From NCBI RefSeq assembly GCF_013393365.1, contig NZ_AP022321.1:85001-149000 (forward strand): a stretch of 64,000 nt of DNA, written 5' to 3'. Positions 59,986 through 64,000 of the stretch are shown one piece after another; within the stretch, counting starts at the first letter, position 1, and each line of letters begins with the position of its first letter. Position numbers and translations under genes: made by a program. The notes beneath the pieces were generated by a model. It did no database searches. It was not told the DNA's origin and saw only the letters and a program-made list of their open reading frames with translations. This DNA comes from Veillonella nakazawae. Lineage in GTDB: Bacteria; Bacillota; Negativicutes; Veillonellales; Veillonellaceae.

Positions 59986-60915
59986 ATGTTAGAACTTATC
60001 TATAAAATGCAGCCCTTAGATTATGTATACCTTCTCGTAGGGATCATCTTATTTATCTTTGCCATTCAATCATTTTTAGATAAAGAACATAAATATCGTA
60101 TCGGTACAGGTTTATTCTGGCTCTTGTACAGCGTGTCCTTTATCTTTGGTTCTTATCTATCAAAGGAAATAAATGGCTGGCTCGTTATCGCCATGGCTGC
60201 TATCGTCTTGGTAAAACAACTCGGCAAAGGTCATTACTTTGAATCTCCTATTGAATTCAAAAAAGACGAAGCAGTCCGTATTGGTAATGTTATTTTCGTA
60301 CCGGCTTTACTTGTTGGTATCATCACATTCATCATTGGCTTCTTTACTAAATTAGGGGCTCTTGTAGGCATTGGTATTGCCGCAATCATTGCTATGGGTG
60401 CTGCTCTTTACATCACTAAGGGTTCATTTAACCAAGGCTTCCATGAAGGTCGTCGTCTTATCGATGCTATCGGTTGGACTGCTATCTTGTCCCAATTATT
60501 AGCGGCCCTAGGCTATTTATTTAATTTAGCTGGCGTTGGTAAAATTATCTCCAGTGCTGTAGCTAGTGTGGTGCCTGCAGATAATGTATTCCTCATAGTT
60601 GTAGCATACTGCATCGGTATGGTCATCTTCACAATGATCATGGGTAATGCTTTTGCAGCCTTTGCGATGATTACAAGTGCTATCGGTGTTCCAATGCTCG
60701 TTGTAGCCCATGGTGCAAACCCAGCTGCTGTTGGTGCTATCGCAATGCTTGCTGGCTATTGCGGTACATTGATGACACCTATGGCGGCAAACTTTAACAT
60801 CGTACCGGTAGCGCTCCTTGAAATGCGCGACCAATACGGCGTTATTAAAGCACAACTTCCAATTGCATTAATTATGCTCGTATTGAACATCCTATTAATG
60901 TATTACTTTATTTAA
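59986..60915 (+). CDS. DUF979 family membrane protein
   Basis: A 309-residue membrane protein with about nine helices: LDYVYLLVGIILFIFAIQSF, LVGIITFIIGFFTKLGALVG, and the C-terminal GNAFAAFAMITSAIGVPMLVV and AGYCGTLMTPMAANFNIVPVALLEM. It is the normal partner of DUF969, translationally coupled to it. The GTLMTPMAANFN region has the look of a substrate-binding hairpin of ArsB/NhaD-like transporters. Function unproven. Confidence 0.85.
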   Translation: MLELIYKMQPLDYVYLLVGIILFIFAIQSFLDKEHKYRIGTGLFWLLYSVSFIFGSYLSKEINGWLVIAMAAIVLVKQLGKGHYFESPIEFKKDEAVRIGNVIFVPALLVGIITFIIGFFTKLGALVGIGIAAIIAMGAALYITKGSFNQGFHEGRRLIDAIGWTAILSQLLAALGYLFNLAGVGKIISSAVASVVPADNVFLIVVAYCIGMVIFTMIMGNAFAAFAMITSAIGVPMLVVAHGANPAAVGAIAMLAGYCGTLMTPMAANFNIVPVALLEMRDQYGVIKAQLPIALIMLVLNILLMYYFI

Positions 60916-61052
60916 ACCTTTCGTGAAAGCACGATATTCTTATGATATTGGATACTATATACAATCTACTATGATGTAGTTTTGTGTATAATTGTCCTTA
61001 TCAACATGTACTTATTGTTATAAATCATAGAATATCGTTATGAGGTAGTGTG

Positions 61053-61706
61053 ATGAAAACAATTTTGATTACCGGTTTTGATCCATTTGGCGGTGAACCT
61101 ATTAACCCAGCTTGGGAAGCGGTAAAAACAATGGATGGCTATACCGATGGTGATTATAAGGTAGTGACTCAAATGGTTCCTACTGTACGTTACAAATCTG
61201 TTGATACTGTGAAAGCAGCGGCTGAACAATGCGAACCAGACTTTATTCTATGTGTAGGTCAAGCAGGGGGGCGCCCAGATATTACAGTGGAACGTGTTGC
61301 TATTAACTGCGATGACTTCCGTATTCCAGACAATGGAGGCAACCAACCTGAAGATGAACCTGTTGTATCCGATGGTCCTAGTGCATACTTTGCGACGTTG
61401 CCCATAAAAAACATCGTTAACGCATTGCATCAAAATGGCATTCCTGCAAAGGTTTCTAATACAGCGGGTACCTTTGTATGCAATCACTTGATGTATGGCG
61501 TGTGTCATTATGCAGCACAAAAAGGCAATATTAAGGCGGGCTTCATGCACATTCCGTACTTGCCATCTCAAGTAGTGGATAAACCAAATCAACCAAGTAT
61601 GGCTGTTGAAACTGTACGTGCCACATTGGAAACCATCGTTCACGTATTAGCTCATGGTGAAAACTACAAGGCACAAGATATTAACTATACAACACCTCAC
61701 GAATAA
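61053..61706 (+). CDS. pcp: Pyrrolidone-carboxylate peptidase (pyroglutamyl peptidase I)
   Basis: A 217-residue cysteine peptidase that removes N-terminal pyroglutamate. Signatures: ILITGFDPFGGEPINPAWEAV at the start, GQAGGRPDITVERVAINCDDFRIPDN with the catalytic Glu, SNTAGTFVCNHLMYGVCH with the catalytic Cys, and AGFMHIPYLPSQ with the catalytic His. The ATG at 61053 follows GAGGTAGTG. It follows DUF969-DUF979 after 137 nt and is likely functionally linked to them. Confidence 0.95.
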   Translation: MKTILITGFDPFGGEPINPAWEAVKTMDGYTDGDYKVVTQMVPTVRYKSVDTVKAAAEQCEPDFILCVGQAGGRPDITVERVAINCDDFRIPDNGGNQPEDEPVVSDGPSAYFATLPIKNIVNALHQNGIPAKVSNTAGTFVCNHLMYGVCHYAAQKGNIKAGFMHIPYLPSQVVDKPNQPSMAVETVRATLETIVHVLAHGENYKAQDINYTTPHE

Positions 61707-61738
61707 ATGTGATATCTATATGAGAGAAGGTCTTTTTG

Positions 61739-63067
61739 ATGAATAAAAAGTTGGTAGCAAGTTTAGTTTCCTGTATGGTATTGGGTTCTGTCAGTGTGTA
61801 TGCAGCTAATCCATTTTCCGATGTAGATGCTTCTAGTTGGGCGTACCAATCTGTTGAGCAATTAGCAAATGCAGGTATTATTAATGGATACCCTGATGGA
61901 ACTTTCAAAGGCAACAATCCTATTACGCGTTACGAAATGGCTCAAATGGTGGCTAAAGCGATGGCTAACCAAGATAAAGCCAATGCGGAACAACAAGCGA
62001 TGATTAATCGATTGGCCGATGAATTCGGTTCTGAACTCAACACATTAGGTGTACGAGTAGCAAAATTAGAAAATCAAGTAGGGAATGTAAAGGTAACTGG
62101 TAATTATCGATTGCGTTACCGTGGCAGCGAATTGAAAAATGATACCTATGCGTATGGTAAACATTCTTCCTTTGATTATCGTGCTCGTGTAATCTTTAAT
62201 GCTAAGGTTAACGATAAAACTGATGCTGTTGTACGTATTCAAGGCTCTAGTGAATTTGGTAATAGCAATGCAACACAAGGCAAAATTAATCTTGCCTATG
62301 TAGATCATCATTTTGGTAAAGACACAACTTTGCGCGTAGGTCGTCAACTCTATACACCAGCTCTAGGTCTTATGTATGATGATCTCGTTGATGGTGCTCG
62401 CCTCATGTACAAACATGGCAAGCTTGATGTGTCCGCTAGTTATGGTTACTGGTTGGGCGGCGCTCCTACATACCAAACTAAAGACAATACTATTACTGCC
62501 GCTATGGTTGAAGTTAAGGGTAAACTTAATAAACATGTTACCCTTGGTGGTATGTATGGTCGCTTCCATAATGGTAAATTGTACCAAGGCCAAGATGTGG
62601 ATGCACTTACTGGTAAACAAGTTAAATCCTTTATTGATTCTCCATACAAAAACATTTGGGGCCTCAACGCAAATATGAACTTTAAACGTTGGAACGTCTT
62701 CGGCGAATGGCTTACAGCACCAGGCGTATCTGATTCTCATGCGTGGATGGCTAGCCTTGGTTATGGTAATTATGACATTAAGAAAGCTCATACTTATAGC
62801 GTACGTGGTCAATATTACTACCAAGAAGGGAACTCTCCAATCTTTAGTAGTGCCTTTGCTCCTGCTTATAGCTTCTACAACCAACATTATGTAGATACTA
62901 AAGGCGTAGCTCATGTACGTAATGGGTTCAAAGGCTTCGTAGCTAATGTAAACTACGTACCATTCCAAAATGTATCGATTGGTGCTTACTATGGCTTTGG
63001 CAATAAAGATATGGACGGCAACAAATTAGGTGATTACTGGCGTACAGATGTAAACTTCATGTTCTAA
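61739..63067 (+). CDS. OmpM-type outer-membrane porin with N-terminal SLH domain
   Basis: A 442-residue protein: signal peptide to about residue 21 (VSVYAANP), one SLH motif (FSDVDASSWAYQSVEQLANA, then GTFKGNNPITRYEMA), a coiled coil (EFGSELNTLGVRVAKLENQV), and a beta barrel of about 330 residues with alternating aromatic strands ending in DVNFMF. This is the OmpM architecture of Negativicutes, in which the SLH domain binds peptidoglycan and ties the outer membrane to the wall. It starts 32 nt after pcp with AGAGAAGG before it. Confidence 0.92.
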   Translation: MNKKLVASLVSCMVLGSVSVYAANPFSDVDASSWAYQSVEQLANAGIINGYPDGTFKGNNPITRYEMAQMVAKAMANQDKANAEQQAMINRLADEFGSELNTLGVRVAKLENQVGNVKVTGNYRLRYRGSELKNDTYAYGKHSSFDYRARVIFNAKVNDKTDAVVRIQGSSEFGNSNATQGKINLAYVDHHFGKDTTLRVGRQLYTPALGLMYDDLVDGARLMYKHGKLDVSASYGYWLGGAPTYQTKDNTITAAMVEVKGKLNKHVTLGGMYGRFHNGKLYQGQDVDALTGKQVKSFIDSPYKNIWGLNANMNFKRWNVFGEWLTAPGVSDSHAWMASLGYGNYDIKKAHTYSVRGQYYYQEGNSPIFSSAFAPAYSFYNQHYVDTKGVAHVRNGFKGFVANVNYVPFQNVSIGAYYGFGNKDMDGNKLGDYWRTDVNFMF

Positions 63068-63080
63068 TTACATAATCTAA

Positions 63081-63127
63081 ATAAAGCTCGAGTTATATCT
63101 AGAAAAGATATAGCTCGGGCTTTTTTG
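63081..63127 (+). terminator. Terminator of the OmpM gene
   Basis: AAGCTCGAGTTATATCT and AGATATAGCTCGGGCTT pair with G-U pairs around AGAA, followed by six T. Confidence 0.9.
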
Positions 63128-63302
63128 TTTTTACCTCTAGTTATTATTTTATATGTAATCACTATTGGTAGTTTGTATGTAGTTATTATTTTATAGTTTT
63201 ATCTATTGAATGATGGTTTTTAACTATTTATAGTTACTATTTTGTTAATACATGTAATGTTATAATAAATGAAAATGTTACTATTTGTGGAGTGTGAATA
63301 GG

Positions 63303-63701
63303 ATGTATGAAATCGTAAATGAACCTAATTTAATAATTGCTTTTGATATGGATACAGAATTATCTCAATTTGGTGTGTTTGGCGTATATATTAAACAGGG
63401 CTACAATATCTGTGCTGGGTACATTGACCCTAGTGACTGGTCTGGTATTCATAGGGGATACAAAGAATTAGTTGAGCTATATGAGAATTGCAAAGGAACA
63501 GCCACCTTTACTTATGTATTAACTGGAGAAGGGGATACGCTTGCATTCTCGTTAGATCAAAAGGGTGCTCTAACGATGGAGATTAACATCTGTACCATTT
63601 ATAATTACAAATGTCATATGACTATTGAAAGTTTAGATCAAACGTATTTACCAAAATTTATTGAGTTTTTCAAAGAGTTTTTAGAACGAGAACCAAAATA
63701 A
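63303..63701 (+). CDS. Protein of unknown function, immunity-protein-like size
   Basis: A 132-residue acidic soluble protein without signal peptide. The start MYEIVNEPNLIIAFDMD and the middle TFTYVLTGEGDTLAFSLDQKG suggest a beta-sandwich, and the C-terminus (SLDQTYLPKFIEFFKEFL) a helix. The layout is similar to some contact-inhibition or WapI-type immunity proteins, but no clear family is recognised. The ATG at 63303 is preceded by GGAGTGTGAATAGG. Single gene with own terminator. Confidence 0.7.
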   Translation: MYEIVNEPNLIIAFDMDTELSQFGVFGVYIKQGYNICAGYIDPSDWSGIHRGYKELVELYENCKGTATFTYVLTGEGDTLAFSLDQKGALTMEINICTIYNYKCHMTIESLDQTYLPKFIEFFKEFLEREPK

Positions 63702-63736
63702 AAAGAGTCGCATCTAAGGATGCGACTCTTTTTTGT
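63701..63736. terminator. Bidirectional terminator between convergent genes
   Basis: AAAAAGAGTCGCATC and GATGCGACTCTTTTT form a perfect stem around TAAG, ending both the unknown gene and the sugar-binding protein on the minus strand. Confidence 0.93.
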
Positions 63737-63755
63737 ACCCAGTTTCTATATACAA

Positions 63756-64000
63756 TTATTTTGTAACAACTTTAAGATCTACAGGGATTTTAGCTTCTAC
63801 AGCTTCGCCTTTGATAACTTTTTGAGCTGTATCGATAGCGATTTTACCCATTTGGTCTGGTTGTTGAGCAATTGTTGCAGCCAATGTGCCGTCTTTAACC
63901 GCTTTGTCTGCGTCAGCAGTACCGTCGAAGCCTACGATGAAGATTGTTTTGCCTGCGGATTTAGCTGCTTGGATAGCGCCCAATGCCATTTCGTCGTTAT
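63756..64000 (-). CDS. Sugar ABC transporter substrate-binding protein, RbsB-like (partial)
   Basis: The C-terminal 81 residues of a periplasmic binding protein type [54 protein letters not shown] and a C-terminal [10 protein letters not shown]. This is the pattern of ribose/galactose-type RbsB proteins. The gene continues past the right edge. The sugar is not assignable from this part. Confidence 0.9.
   Translation of the reverse strand, partial: NDEMALGAIQAAKSAGKTIFIVGFDGTADADKAVKDGTLAATIAQQPDQMGKIAIDTAQKVIKGEAVEAKIPVDLKVVTK

Noticed and set aside
62363..62968. 201-codon minus-strand frame inside the OmpM gene
   Set aside because: Antisense to the porin barrel, with no ribosome site or family pattern.

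Overview
The window looks like a chromosomal piece of a Veillonella-type organism, a diderm Firmicute of the class Negativicutes. The evidence is the mixture of Firmicute and outer-membrane traits. A leucine T-box, strong AGGAGG ribosome sites and an IS1249-like element sit beside TonB/ExbB/ExbD, three TonB-dependent receptors, a YadA-like trimeric autotransporter and an SLH-porin (OmpM type). The DNA is moderately AT-rich. The genus call is inference from family knowledge; no search was possible.

Layout. 1-330: end of an rRNA operon (23S 3' end, 5S, terminator), then about 350 nt of hairpin-rich DNA without genes. 897-4213: pirin, an orphan XRE antitoxin-like regulator, a CGGC-domain protein and a secreted M48 protease. 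4850-23144: a large co-directional block with exbB-exbD-tonB, two tandem paralogous receptors, an ABC importer (lipoprotein, permease, ATPase), the I, D and CobN-like subunits of an ATP-dependent metal-tetrapyrrole chelatase, a second binding lipoprotein and a third receptor. It reads as a system that imports a metallo-tetrapyrrole and acts on its metal. 23482-29447: an aminotransferase, an ArsR-like regulator and fixCXAB, an electron-transfer flavoprotein system. 29761-36976: an SDR, two secreted paralogues, and a nickel/peptide-type ABC importer with a Fur-box-like site in front.

37079-46314 is the accessory part. It holds a shortened GyrI-like protein, RhuM, an HXXEE protein, a segmental duplication of a small cysteine-motif gene, a relB/dinJ antitoxin with only the tail of its YafQ-like toxin, a type I toxin-antitoxin-like locus (25-residue membrane peptide facing a structured RNA), an IS1249-like transposase broken by one in-frame stop, several extra copies of the IS end, and a second decayed peptide/RNA locus.

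46426-51429 is a T-box-controlled leuACDB operon. It is followed by an SMR transporter, an ECF S-component and the flavodiiron protein FprA. An IS3-family element (54067-55535, TSD AACGT) sits in the loop of the fprA terminator. The last part carries a trimeric autotransporter with a C-terminal SLH domain, a GNAT acetyltransferase, a DUF969-DUF979-pcp operon, OmpM, an unknown small protein, and the end of an RbsB-like sugar-binding protein that runs off the right edge.

The most interesting items are the chelatase/TonB/ABC cluster, the small peptide/antisense-RNA loci at 41833-42087 and 45598-45733, the structured post-rRNA region, and the autotransporter-SLH fusion.
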